Below, piece by piece: positions 35,462-47,428 of a stretch of DNA of 64,000 nt; within the stretch, counting starts at the first letter, position 1, and each line of letters starts with the position of its first letter. The stretch is taken from assembly GCA_020747065.1 (NCBI GenBank), contig JAGMVK010000001.1:2356001-2420000 (forward strand), written 5' to 3'. Under the pieces are notes generated by a model. That model ran no database searches. It had not been told where the DNA came from and worked only from the letters and a program-made list of their open reading frames with translations. A program made the position numbers and the translations under genes. This DNA comes from Cadophora sp. MPI-SDFR-AT-0126 (Eukaryota > Ascomycota > Leotiomycetes > Helotiales > Ploettnerulaceae).

Positions 35462-37029
35462 ATGGCGGCATTGGGGCTGGGACAAGTGGTGAGTTCCCAC
35501 TGACGATGAATCTGGAGAAAGCTCTACGGTGTTCTGATTTTCCCCAGGTATCTTGGTACATCTGCACTGTTGTTGCCCTCGCTTTCCTCATAGCAAGACT
35601 TGTGGTGAAGTGGCTGAGATTCAAAGCCTTCTCGCTAGATGATGGATTCTTGGTACTGGCTGGAGGATGTCTCTTGGCAGATCTCATTATCCAGCAACAC
35701 ATGTGGAACCTAGGTAAGAAGACGCACTTCAAGAAGACTTGTGTTCCAAAACTTACTCTTATGAAGGAATGGCTGCTCCGCAGAACGCAAGCCGAAGTGA
35801 GTTCGTCAGCATCATGCAAGTAAGTTGGAGGGCCTGATTCTCCATGGCGTGATGGCTGATAGCAAATCCAGATGATAATTCCAGGGTCGATAGCATATGT
35901 CACATCATTGTGGGCTATCAAAGTTGCGCTTGTAAGTATATCTGTTCTTCTTTATTTCTACAACGTCAAAGCTCACATTCCAACTTCAAGGTAATATTCT
36001 ACAAGAGGATTGCCGCAAGGACGAGGTTACAAACAGTATACAACGTTGTCCTTGGTGGTCTGGCAGTGACCTGGGCTGTCATTTTCTTTGACATTATATT
36101 TCAATGTTATCCAATCAATCGAAAATGGACAACAGATCCAAATGGTAAGCATGAAATGGACCTTATTGCTGATGCCGTGTATGTACTAAGAACGGGTAGA
36201 TCAGTGCTCGAAGAAAGCATCGGACATCAACTATTGGATAACCATTCTTTGTCAGTTCACACCCCGATTCTCGCCAAATCAACTTCCACATACTAACATC
36301 TTACAGCAAATATCTTCTCTGATGTTATCAGTACGTTGGCTGCGTTGACATGCAGAACTATTTAAGCTAACAGATTTAAAGTTATCGCACTCCCCATATC
36401 CATGGTCGCGAAGCTGCAAATGCCATTGAAGCAAAAGCTTGGTGTAGGAGCCATGTTTGCGCTTGGCTTCTTCGTCGTTATTGCCAGCAGTATGCTTCCT
36501 CTTTACCCTGCAGCTGGCATCTTTACTTACCAAATCCCTCCAGTTATTCGCGCCTACTACTCCAGCAAAAACGAGACAATGTTGACGTGCACGGTCTCAA
36601 TGGTCGAGACCTCTGTTGCTATTATTGCGACTTGCCTACCAGGTTTGTCCTATCCGCCCTTCCTTGTCAGAGACTGAGTGAACAAATATTGATCTGTCTT
36701 CCACAGCCCTCCGAACGCTCATTCTCGGCCAGATCTCCCGGGTCGGCACGTCCTCTGGCCCTCATTACGAGCTGGGCTCCTCTCGCCACACTCGAGTACA
36801 GGCGAGTGTAGTTGCTGCCTCGCGACACGACAATTACCTCAACAGCGGGCACAACACTAGCAAGCATATCAACGATTCGGAGGACGAACTTGTGAAGGAT
36901 ATCGACAGGGCTTCGAGTAACAATTATTCGAATGAAGGGGCCAGCCCAGTGGCCAAGAATGCCATTGCGGTAACGTCAGAGTTCCAGGTTTATGAGGAGA
37001 CTGGGAACAGGACTATGGTCAAATTCTAG
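35462..37029 (+). CDS. Rhodopsin-domain (PTH11/SAT4-type) integral membrane protein
   Basis: Fungal seven-helix protein of the rhodopsin-domain family, which includes PTH11-like receptors. Ten exons keep phase: 35462-35488, 35548-35713, 35767-35819, 35872-35931, 35991-36144, 36200-36250, 36307-36330, 36382-36489, 36544-36642 and 36707-37029, giving about 354 aa. Family features: an early helix before KWLRFKAFSLDDGFLVLAG, IKVALVIFYKRIA in helix 3, QCYPINRKW, and SNIFSDVI followed by IALPISMVAKLQM. The C-terminal tail of about 100 residues is polar. No CFEM domain is present. Ligand and coupling are unknown. Nine introns in 1.6 kb is dense for this window. Confidence 0.85.
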
Positions 37030-37462
37030 GTGTCGATGTGTAGCACTTGGACGGCTACTGAAATTTCCAGACATGAAGTTTTATTTTTGGAGGAATATTC
37101 TCGCCGGCGAAACAGACCGTCGCGATGACTGATGAACATTCTATGTATAGGGCTAAGTTGAAAGCAAGTCAAATGTCATTTTCTGAGCGAAATGAAGATA
37201 GAGAATAACGAAATAGCCGATAATTTATCACCGTCCCGTCGCCGGGGAAGATTTCCGTCTATGTCGGCTCAGCCAAACAAAGAAATGTGACAGATAGCAA
37301 GACACCGGCGGTGCTTGAACGCGAGAAGAAATCGGTAGCCACTGCTCTGATAAATCAGGTGGCCGGTTAGAGTTCGACACTCTATTCCCATCACAAGGAA
37401 GACTGATTGAGATCAACATCGAGGCCAAAAAGATCTTGCAGCACCAATTTGTCGCCATGCTG
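37030..37462. other. Convergent intergenic region
   Basis: About 430 bp between the stops of the receptor gene and the DHA1 transporter gene. No feature beyond 3' UTRs. Confidence 0.4.
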
Positions 37463-39121
37463 TCAAACATTATTATGTTCTCCATTGGTCTCCGATTGAA
37501 GCGCGGTGTCAGTCTGGGCCCTTGCATCTAACGCTCGATACTGCCTCTTCTGTCTCCATTCTCTGCCCATCGCCAAACTGACGCTCACAGATACCACTCC
37601 AGTGAGACCCACAAAGAGTGCGAAAATCGTAAAATACCAGCCCCTTCCGACAGCCTCAACAAGAGGTTGCAAAATAGCAGCCGAAGCAGCGCTAAGTCCG
37701 CACCTCGCAACCTGACCAGATGCGTAAGCGGTGCTGCTTTGATTGGGAAAGATGTCGACAAGTAAGGCACTCGCGGTATGTGACAGCAGTGTTGACGTCC
37801 CACAAGCGAAGAACTGAATCACAAGTGGAACGGCGACGTGGACTTGAGCGCGGACAGCCCATCCGTAGCCTGCAATCAAAGCGACTTCGACTAATAAGAT
37901 TGGCAAAATATCGCGATATCGGGCTGCTTCAAGGGGGAAGTCCTGAGGCTTGGTCGTTGACGTGGAAGAGACGTCGATGTTTTGTTTGCGCGCCATGTTC
38001 GCGTAATTGAGGTCTAAGAGTTTTCCCGCGACTATGCCGCCAATGGTCATACCAGCCAGACCGGGAAGAAAAGCAAGGCCGATAAAGAAGTTGTTGAAGC
38101 CGTATATCTCTTCGTAGATCACAGGGATGGCAACTTGGAAGGTATAATAGACGCAGTAGGACGTAGCTATCATCAGCAGCACCCCTGCTGCGTCGGGATA
38201 GAAAATGATGCGAAGCGCCGTAAAAGTACTGAGGACTCGCCATTTCGGCTTCTCAACGTTGTCCGCGGTACTGGTTGCTTGTGATCCATGGCTGCTGCCT
38301 GGAGGCCGTTCCAGCAGATGAGATCTCCATGTCTTCCATATCCCGTGGGCAGGCTTCGATCCATTTCCAACAACGCGACGAGACGTCTCCGGGAGAGTGA
38401 AGCCAGCGAGCAAAAGACACACGAACCCTATGGTCATGAGAGCCAAGAACACCCAGGTGACTGCTCCAGTCTTCGAAGCCACTGCTCCCCCGATGACCGG
38501 TCCAACAGCCGCAATTCCATTACACGTTGACAGCATTGGGCCCAGCATGTTTCCACGTTCTGACATCGTTGCCACGTCAGCGACAACTCCGTAAGCTATC
38601 GCCGGAGTGGCAGAAGCCCCAATACTCTGGACTGCTCTCAAGACCACCAGGCCTGCATAGCTGCTCTTGTTCAATGATAGACCAAGGCTTGCGAGTGCGT
38701 ACAAGCTGAGCAGAGCCAGGATGACGGGACGTCGACCAGAAGCATCTGCGAGTGATGCAAACAAGATCGGGGAAACAGCCTGGCAGATTGCGTAAACAGT
38801 TACTGTCAAATTGATTGCCTGGATGGAGACTGAGAAATGCCTGCCAAGCATCGGGATCAGTGGAAAATAGATTGTCGCTGTGATGGTAGATGTTGTAATG
38901 ATGAGACCCAGAAGGTAAGTCAAGTAGGTACGAGTTTGAGGAGTGAAAACAGTGTAGATTGCATCGGCAAGTCTATCGTTTTCGATTTTCCTCTTTGCGG
39001 ATTCTGATAGCCTCATCGGTTCTAGCGAACTTTCTGGTACAGTCACAGAAATCTGGGGAGCATGACTTTCGACGGCCATTCTGTCAAGACTTGCAATTGG
39101 GAAGGAAATATTGTGTAGCAT
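37463..39121 (-). CDS. MFS transporter, DHA1 (multidrug) type
   Basis: Single-exon major facilitator of 552 aa. The cytosolic N-terminus of about 60 residues is followed by 12 hydrophobic segments. FTPQTRTYLTYLLGLI starts helix 1, LADASGRRPVI is motif A between helices 2 and 3, and VVLRAVQSIGASATPAI plus TCNGIAAVGPVIGGAVA match the drug:H+ antiporter pattern of helices 4 and 5. A central loop of about 60 residues joins the halves. The family exports drugs, polyamines or organic acids, and the substrate is unknown here. The zinc-cluster regulator lies just upstream on the same strand, 0.7 kb away, and is a candidate controller. Confidence 0.9.
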   Translation of the reverse strand: MLHNISFPIASLDRMAVESHAPQISVTVPESSLEPMRLSESAKRKIENDRLADAIYTVFTPQTRTYLTYLLGLIITTSTITATIYFPLIPMLGRHFSVSIQAINLTVTVYAICQAVSPILFASLADASGRRPVILALLSLYALASLGLSLNKSSYAGLVVLRAVQSIGASATPAIAYGVVADVATMSERGNMLGPMLSTCNGIAAVGPVIGGAVASKTGAVTWVFLALMTIGFVCLLLAGFTLPETSRRVVGNGSKPAHGIWKTWRSHLLERPPGSSHGSQATSTADNVEKPKWRVLSTFTALRIIFYPDAAGVLLMIATSYCVYYTFQVAIPVIYEEIYGFNNFFIGLAFLPGLAGMTIGGIVAGKLLDLNYANMARKQNIDVSSTSTTKPQDFPLEAARYRDILPILLVEVALIAGYGWAVRAQVHVAVPLVIQFFACGTSTLLSHTASALLVDIFPNQSSTAYASGQVARCGLSAASAAILQPLVEAVGRGWYFTIFALFVGLTGVVSVSVSLAMGREWRQKRQYRALDARAQTDTALQSETNGEHNNV

Positions 39122-39816
39122 GTCTGTACAAAGTCGAGAGCGAAATCCTCTCCTTTGGGTGAGGCCAAATCTACCCTCCCACTTATGGTTTGTAATTACC
39201 GAGTAAATTTACGTGCTGAGTCACATATGGGCGACAACATCGTCGATCAGGATCCTGCATTTGACTCCGGGCAACTCTGACCCGAGCAAATGAAAAGCCA
39301 TCGCCTGAAATGGGATGATGTAAATGCTGCAGACATGACAGCATGATACTAATGAAAGATACGAATCTCTGTGCCAGAAGAGGGCAGCTATGTGATGAAG
39401 ATTTCTCCTCTGTTGGTGTATGTCGGTGTAGGTGGAGTTATTTTCGAAGCCTGGGGGTCGATAGGTCAGGTGGTAAATATTATGTTTTTCAACATCACTT
39501 GCCGAGATCACAACATATCCTTGTTGAAAAGGAGCTCGACTACATCTTTATATACGGCTTGAGACTTGTCAAATGATATGTCACAGTGAATTAGCCTCTT
39601 GGGTTATGTGTAATCAATACATTCCGAGATGACCCTGCTGCTCATAATATTCATACAACCTGTTCGCAAGTGGGGAATCTCAATACATAGTTTAAAAACA
39701 ACGCCGATCCACCATCTCATATACCCTTCTCTCTTCAACACCAACCATGATCCCACATCTAGTTCTATTCGCTCCCAAAAAGCCCGGTATGCAAGGCACT
39801 ATCTCTTATTTTTCCG
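39122..39816. promoter_or_regulatory. Promoter of the DHA1 transporter gene
   Basis: About 0.7 kb between the transporter start and the stop of the upstream regulator gene. It is where control of the transporter would act. No site could be assigned by eye. Confidence 0.4.
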
Positions 39817-41728
39817 TCACGGACATCGGCTCGCAGCAGAGCTTGCTGAACTGGACACAGGACTACCATTAGGATGGAGGGGCGAATAGTCAACATCAGC
39901 ATAAGTCCGCCTCTTGAGCGTCGAGAAATCAAACGAACACGCAACGGCCTCCCAGCATCCCTCCTCGCCATCTTTCTGCCTTCGCAATATCAACTTCCCG
40001 CTCCCTTTCAAAGGATCATACATTTCCAGCTCGACATCGTAGAACCTCGAAGATTCAGGCAGGGGTGGGATGTGTTTCAGGCGCTCGTTTCTGTCTATTG
40101 GGTTGTCGAACGGCCCAGGCTCGATCTCATCCGCGTAGCTGTCGAAAAATCCGTCTTCTTCCGCTATCATGACTTTCCGTGCTACATTGGCCATGATGAA
40201 GCTATCCCACATACCCTCGCGAATGGGCGTCATGAGGAGAAGTGCAATGGCTTGCCGTCGTAGCCACGGTACTCGGCATTTCAGAGCGGTGTAATACATG
40301 AATGGCAATATTCCGACGTCGGCAATGAAATCTCCAACCAGCTCTTCGGAGTCGTAATGCCCTGCATCTGCCATCTTCTTATGCGCAGCACTTCTCAGTA
40401 AATGTAATGTCTGAGCAATGATTGATGTGAAATGTGAAGTGTAATCGTCGAAGAGAGACTGCTGGCCTCGGCATAACGCGGTCTCAGCCATGATCGATGT
40501 CATTGAAAGAAAAACCCGTAGAAGAGATACTCCTATGATGGTCCGGTCGTCGTTAGCCTGACGAACAAGCACATCTCGACTCCGACTATAGGCCATCTTC
40601 CATGAGGCAATTCCGCTTTGGAGGCAGATCTGCCGGCTGCCAATCTGGGGTGGGTATGGGCTTCCGCTATAGTCAAAAGATCGGCATTCCTCAGTCAAGG
40701 CTATAATATCGCCCAATATGATATTGAAGCTTCTCCTAGCATCTGACATGTTTCGAAACGACGATGGAATCTTCATATCCGATATGTGAGCGGCTTGACT
40801 GATGTCGAGATGCGAACTGGCCGTTTTGCAGCCAAACAAAGCTGACTGTACACTCAGACAAGCGAGCGATTCGGAGAGAGATTCATCCACTGAAGTACAA
40901 TCCGAGGACAAGTCGGCTTCAAGTTGGGGCGTCGCCGTTCCCGGATTACAAGATTGGAGCTCTTTCATCAATTTCCAGCCACTCTGCGTATGAGTCATAG
41001 CGTTCCCATACTCTCCTCGGAGAAGATCTAGCGTAACGAACAGCACGCATGTGATGAGAACCACGCGTAATGAGGCATTTTTGTCTTCCGTCTTGCGATT
41101 GCGGAGAGCGCTGATCGCTTTCGAGTATTCTTGGATGGTGAAGACTTCTCGTCGCTTGAGCTCGTCCCTATCCGGTGCAATGGCTCCACGAGGCCTCAGA
41201 GTCTGCTCTTCTATCCTATGAGCCGATCCTAATGCTATTACAGCGTGCAGTACCGCTGGCTCGGCTACACAGGCTTGAAGTACCAGTTCCTGCCAGAAAT
41301 GAGAGTAGAAGACACCTGGGAGTTTGACAACCGTCGTGGACCGGAAGAAGTCGAAACAGATCTTTTCTTCGTCGTTCAACTTGGGCAGTGACAGTAGAAC
41401 AGTCATATTGCATGTTCCCCTAGGAATGTCACTTCCAGGCTGAGGATATACAGTGTGGACAACTGGTGCGACTTCCTTGGTCGCGGGGATGTTGACAGTG
41501 GTCCAAATTCCATAGCCATCACACTTCCGGCCAGTTGAGTCGCAATTCTTGCATCCTGGCCTGCTCTCATCGCATTTGACTCGCCGTATTCTGCTATCGT
41601 ATTAGTCGCATAACTTCATGTCACTCGTGTTTAGGTCAGCATGATGACACTCACTTGCATGTGCGACATCCAGTTTTAGACTTCGTGTGTGTTGCTCGGA
41701 CTTTCTTCTTTGACATGAGCGCATTCAT
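39817..41728 (-). CDS. Zn2Cys6 transcription factor with fungal TF domain
   Basis: Fungal zinc-cluster regulator of about 615 aa in two exons (41728-41655 and 41590-39817). The DNA-binding head is basic KSKTGCRTCKIRRVKC followed by DESRPGCKNCDSTGRKC, with the six cysteines at residues 21, 24, 31, 38, 41 and 48. The 64-bp intron falls inside the zinc cluster, right after the second Cys. The rest, starting DEEKICFDFFRSTTVVKLPG, fits the C-terminal domain of fungal TF family 2 (middle homology region). It lies upstream of and parallel to the DHA1 transporter gene, which suggests, without proof, that it controls it. Confidence 0.9.
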
Positions 41729-44342
41729 GGTCGTTCTTCGATCCACCTCGTGGACCCTTTTCTCGATCTCACAGCATCAGACTTGATGTTACAAAAAGTA
41801 TGAGGCTGTCATTTGCAGTCGGCACAGCTATGGTACCGGTGCTTATGTGGTCAGTCACAGAAGCTTCCATGGTGAGATATGTGATTCGCTCGGTTATCGT
41901 CAGGGGAGGTGCCAAGGTGCTGACGTCCATTCCCTTAATCCTTGTAGGTACAAATGTCAGCATGAGCTCTGAATGGCTCCTTCGTGTTTGGGGGTAATTG
42001 ATTGGCTGAAAGGAAAGTCTAAACTCCACAGTCGCTCGAATCCACCCGGCCGTCCTATGGTTTTCGACCAGACATAAAAGCTACTTTTTCATCCATTTTT
42101 TTTGGCCGAAAGTTTCAGAACAATTTTTTGGGAACACGGTATCATAGATGCGGTATGAGCGTCATTGAAATCGGTCCGTGATCAAAAAGTTGGCGATAGT
42201 TCCTTTCTGTTAATATGGCGGTAGAGGATGCGGGGGGGGGTGGATCAAAAGCCGCTCAAGCATCCATCCATTATATTTGACTTCGAGATCTTATCATTGG
42301 ACTTGTCATATTTCCGCCCCGGAATTTGGCAGCGGTATATAGCCCATGGACCGAGATCGAAAACCACCTTGTCCAAATGGCTGGCCATCTGGGCCTCACG
42401 AATACTAGTCATTGTCAACATTTCTCCGCGTCTACTGACAGACCTCTTCACGCTTCGCTCTTCATCTATCAGGTTCATTTTGATCGTGTCAAAACTTTGG
42501 CGATGATTGAAGCTGCTGCGTTGTTGGTTTCACATTAGACATTTGCTCCGTTCGCAATCATGGTTCAATCAGGAGCTATTTTCACAATGTACGTCGACTT
42601 TCCTCCTCGACTCCTCTCTGATCTTCCTTTGAAGTCTCCTAAAAGCCTATTCTGTTGAAGCCTATAGTTACTTTCAGAACCCGCACGATTGCCAGATCAA
42701 CAGCATCAGCAACTGGGAAGTAATTTTCCAAATCTTTCCGTGGTGTAATCTGTGAAGGGACCAAGACATGTTACGCTGGCCTTGGACACACCTTATCTAC
42801 GTTTTGTAGAGGACTTCCAGAAATGAGGACTGCGATCCGAGATCTTACACTAGTGTCGCAATATAGGCTCATCCTGCTGCTGTTGATACAAAACATGAAA
42901 GTTGACGGCAATAGCCAGAATGACAACAGATGCCAATCCTCTGCCTTCCACATCTTGCCCAGACTCTGTTCATGGAAAATCCATGCGTCAACAGCCACAA
43001 AACTCTGCATTCATGTTTGCTCAATTCTCAGCCTCAAGTTCACGAGCAACCCATCCACTGCTTGCATGTTGTTGGCCGAACCATCGACAAGTCTTGTTGG
43101 AAAGCCACATATATACATGTATAAATACAAAACCTGTCCAAGCTATTTCACTCTAATCAAGTAGCAACCTGCCAGTAAAAGCAGAACTTTTGTTCAAAGG
43201 ATCACGTTCTCTGCTATTATCCACCTGACCCCTTCCTAACCTCCTCAACAATCATTACAGGTGTCTCACGAGGTCACTACAGCAGCCCAGCTAACTAACC
43301 AATGTAGGCACAAGTAAAGCACAGCGCGGCAATCACCACGATAAGAACTCCCAACTCCCAACTCCCACAATACAATATCACGGCCCTACGCTACGACTTC
43401 ACACCACGCTCACTACCCACCCCATCCTCTCTCTGACTTACCATAGCCCCTCCAACTAAGTCTCCTCAAGCAGGCGATAGCAACTCAATCCGACAAAGAT
43501 AAACCCCCAACAGCATCAATCCCAGGCTTCACTTCGTCAGGACTTACCTTATCGCTTCATATTATACTTGACACCTCTCAAAGAAATGTTAATAAACAAG
43601 AGGACAGGTTCGAAACCAAAGCAATGTACTCTCAGCCCCTCATACTTACCCTCGCCGTCACCTCCCAAGCAGCGGCATTCATTCCTCACAATTTTACATC
43701 CCATCCCATTCCATTCCCATGCTTGATACTAAGTGAGCTACCATCTCTCATTCACATTCATTTGAGGAGGGCGTGTTTCATTATCCGTACCATCTCTTCT
43801 CTTCTCCCTTCTCTCTTTCCATTTCCGCTCCTTTCAATTATTCCAGTACCCCCATCCCATCTCATTTTCACAAAAGACCCACTCATCCCCAAATCCCCAG
43901 AATTTTATCCTCTCAAATGCCTAAGGACGATGTCCTCCATACTGCATACTTCACACTACAAAGTCTAGTCTCACAAATGCTGTATTGTACACCCGACCAC
44001 GCAATTTCATCACCACGAACCAAGATGACTGACTGCCACGAAGCGGAACTGGGACTGAAGAGCGGATAATTGATTTCCAATGTTCAAATACGATTTCGCT
44101 GATAAACAAGAGACTGTGCTCTGGTATGCTATGCAAAGTACGCGCCTATCCCACACGAAAACAAGAAGCAGCCCAAACGCCCAGCGATGTGCAATACAAC
44201 AAGGACGCTCCTACACCAAACCCCCAAAGCCCGAGTCTATGTCTAGACCAAGCACACTGTACAACGTCCCCTTGCCCCACTCTCTTACTCCATCTCATCC
44301 GTATGTTCAAGATATATGCCCGTCCCCTCTCCTCCCCTTCTA
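41729..44342. other. Gene-poor region upstream of the zinc-cluster regulator
   Basis: About 2.6 kb, the longest gap with no gene or relic call. It has a run of about ten G near 42231-42241 and pyrimidine-rich stretches near 43200-43900. Open frames up to 137 codons exist but their composition is that of CT-rich non-coding sequence. It holds the regulator's promoter and the 3' UTR of the STIMATE-type gene. Confidence 0.4.
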
Positions 44343-45698
44343 CTACCTCTTTCGAGTCCCTAAAGCCCCCTCATCGTCACTCTCCGCCTCCTTTGGCGGT
44401 AACCTATCCCTTTCACTCGTGCTGGCGCTCCCGACGACCGTCGGACTATTCTCCCCATCAAACAGCGGATCATAATCCTTATGCGCCGTCTTCAACGCCT
44501 TCGGACTCCTCCGACTGCCCGTACCTTTCTTCCTCTTGACCTCCTCGATCTTAGCCTTCGCCTTGATCTCCGCATCGTCATCTTCATCGCCCGAATCCAT
44601 CCCGTCGCTACCGCCCTCCACATACGGTTCATGTCTATGTCCACGGCCATGTCCACCATCGGCATCTGCGTCTCCAGCCTCGCTATCTCCATCTGGAATC
44701 CTCTCGTGGCCTTCCGGTTTCTGATTCTTGATGAACGAATCAATGATATAATACTGTGTGGCATTCATGATCACAGGGAAGACGAGCATGACAAAGATAA
44801 CCTGTAGAGCTTCATCTCCTTCAGTCCAGCGGAGGGCCCAATCGCCTACGCGGGAGATCCAGGGCGCGACAAGGAAGATGATGAGAACGCAGACTTTCAT
44901 GCCCATGAGGCCCATGAAGTAGATGATGGATTGCTTGAACCACCACCACGCGCGGGGCGGGTTGCCGTAGTTGCCTGAGGAGATGGATTCTGGGGGGTTG
45001 CCCAGAGGCGTGAGGAGGAAGAGCGCAGTGAGGATACGGAGGAGGAAGATGAGGATGGGGATGCCGATTGTAGTCTGCATTGACTCAAATTAGCTTAGCT
45101 CTCTTAAGACAGGATCACTGCGCAAAAGGTAGAAGATTAGGAGGGACAGAGGGGGACCTACATCGATAGCCAGATTCAGCAAGTAGAAACTGCAAGGATT
45201 CGGCTTATAGTTCCCCTTCTCATCAACCATCCTCTTGGTCACCACCGAACTAGCATCCAACCTGATATCGAACTGCCCACTCGACAGCATACTCATCAAC
45301 AGATTCGCAATGTGCACCAACACGCTCCCAAACACCTGTTTACTGACATCGAAGAACCAGATCTTGACCGGTCTCTGAGGACGTTCTCGCCATCGCTTGT
45401 AGACTAGTGCGAGGAGGGCGCAGAGGCCTAGAGAACCTTGGATGAGGATTGCGAAGGAGCCGAAGAGTTCGCATTGGCCGTTCTGTTCGGGAGGGTCGTG
45501 GGGAGATGCGTTCGATGATGAGGGAGAGGAAGTGGAGGAGGGGAGTGGTGAGCTCGATGGGAGGGAGGAGGCCAGGGAGGCGAGTGTTGGGATTGAGACG
45601 CCGAGTTGGATGGCGGTGGTTATTGCGGAGGAGAGGAGGGTGCTGGTTGGTGTTGCATTGTTGTCGAGTGAGGCCTCGAAGCCTGGAGGGGGGAGCAT
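44343..45698 (-). CDS. STIMATE-type vacuolar membrane protein
   Basis: Two exons (45698-45162 and 45074-44343) give about 422 aa. The protein resembles the TMEM110/STIMATE family, whose yeast member (YPL162C) is a vacuolar membrane protein. Signals: CELFGSFAILIQGSLG (helix), RPVKIWFFDVSKQVFGSVLVHIAN, NPCSFYLLNLAID joined to TTIGIPILIFLLRIL, and WWFKQSIIYFMGLMGMKVCV. About five helices are present. The C-terminal 130 residues are charged and disordered, with Gly/His- and Asp/Glu-rich parts. Animal STIMATE works at ER-plasma membrane contacts. The fungal role is little known. Confidence 0.87.
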
Positions 45699-47356
45699 TT
45701 ATCTTGTTGCTGGTTCCAGCAGTATGGTATCTCTTCCTGATATCTTCCAAAGTCCTGTTTCTCTTCTCGTATTTCCCTTCTTCTATTCCACGCAAATTCA
45801 ACCTTCGAACAATCAACACAAGTGCAACTTCGGCGTGTTAACTTCTTTTGACTCGGCGATTCCCGTCTCTCTTGTAGTCGTAGCACCGAACTCGCAGCTG
45901 TCTTCCTTCCTGCTTTGCCCTCCTGTCCTCACTGTCCTTCACTAGGTCTGCTGACTATGTTTCCGAATCAGGGTCAAGTGGCCTCCTTATGCGACGAGAT
46001 ATCAGACGCAAACCAAATAGCAATCAAAAGTATTCACAATGAAGGGAACAGAGACGAAAGTGTTAAAGGTGGTGTACAAGTGAGGCGCAGAATCGATGAC
46101 ATGCTCTGCAGCCTGCTGCGGCTTGCGGTGTGGTGAGGAGTGAGCGAGTGAGGCTTGGACGCTTGCACTGAAAGTTGATTTAGGCTTATTTTGAGTAGTC
46201 TAGCCTAGCAGGATCTGGGGGGCAAATGCTCGGGCGGAAATCGAAGAACTTTAATTTTAGAGTATCTCACGTGGGTCTTTGATGTATCCGTTAATCAACT
46301 CAAACGTCCCTGAAAAGAAGCTGTTAGGGATCTTCTCATGATGTTATAAATCTCAAAGCATTTAACCACCTATATAGTCTTACTTCATGCTCCAAAAAAT
46401 ACTCGTGGTTGAACATCTTCACCACCAACTCACATCTTAGAGGCTTTCCTAGCGTGTTTACCCCACCTACAAATTCAGATCTAGCAAGTCAGCAGGACCC
46501 TCAAGATATCGCGCTATGTTTTGTAGGATTGTAGTGTAACTCGAACAAAAGAAAAATGCTTGTTCAAGGGGATGCAAATTCACATATCTTTGGGCTAGAT
46601 GAAGCTTGACGGGCTTTTGCCGCGGTTGGCGTGGCTCAGACGGAGGGGTTCATCTTAAATCTTTTCCTTCCGCTGCTGATACGCGCTGCTAATACGGATC
46701 CAAATCACCTAGCAGAGAGACAGTACATACCCTACAAGTACTCAAGAATCAGTAGACGATTAGTTTGAAGGCAGAAAAAAGCCGTTGAATTCATTCCTCA
46801 TTCCTCATAACGTATATCAATGAACGCATCGCATCACACCGGAGTATCTCCCATCCTATCCCATCCTATCCCAACGCATCCCAAAGCCAGCCCACCCACC
46901 CCGCCATCCATGCATCTCCCTATTGTCCCCTACGAAATAATAATAAAGCATATACGAGAAAACCCATCGCGAAAAAAGCCAGCGGAAGAAGATATCTGCA
47001 AGAACCAAGTGTGCAAAGGTGTTCGTTCCTAAACTGTCATATCATTCCCATACCAACCATGCCACTCGTCTCTCCATTCTCCTCGAAGTATTGTTCTGGT
47101 GACCCTACCAGTCGCGCGTTGATCGAGTCCTTCTGGAGTTCCAAAGTCGAGTTGAAGAAGCGATATGTCATAGCATGGTGTGGCAAGTATCGACTCAGGA
47201 AGGAAGTTTAATTGGGGCACGACTGTATCCTAGGTCAGCTCTACACCAAACCCATCGGAACGAACCAAAGAAAACGGCTTTGGCACAGACAACAGAGTGA
47301 AGAGAAAGAGATGATGATCATAAGAGGGGAAAACCAAAAGAGAGTGCGCAACATAC
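45699..47356. other. Gene-poor region
   Basis: About 1.7 kb upstream of the STIMATE-type gene. It contains that gene's promoter and, from about 47040, the likely downstream part of the Cys-rich mini-gene. Near 46850-46880 there is a short CCCATCCTAT repeat. No other coding sequence is supported. Confidence 0.4.
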
Positions 47357-47428
47357 AGCACCGCAACTTCCACAGCTCTTCCCACCATCAGAAGCAGCGC
47401 CGCACTTGGGACATTCGGAGCCGTGCAT
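47357..47428 (-). CDS. Small Cys-rich, metallothionein-like peptide (first exon)
   Basis: An ATG at 47428 opens 24 codons rich in Cys and Gly. They carry CPKCGAAS near the start and KSCGSCGA at the end, with four Cys in two C-x2-C pairs. A good donor (GTATGT) follows at 47356. Splicing to a GTGTAG acceptor near 47240 would add one Ser codon and a stop, giving about 25 aa. Read-through without splicing would add VCC and about ten more residues. The next AG, after CCTAG, would instead open a longer tail. Size and spacing recall fungal copper metallothioneins, but four Cys is few. Metal binding is inferred, and the 3' end is uncertain. Confidence 0.45.

Noticed and set aside
31779..41728. Secondary-metabolite gene cluster
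   Set aside because: No backbone synthase, terpene cyclase, P450 or tailoring set is present, so only a loose accessory neighbourhood is claimed.
47029..47220. 63-codon minus-strand frame as the main second exon of the Cys-rich gene
   Set aside because: It lacks Cys and looks unlike a metal-binding peptide. The earlier acceptor gives a typical small product, though this choice is uncertain.
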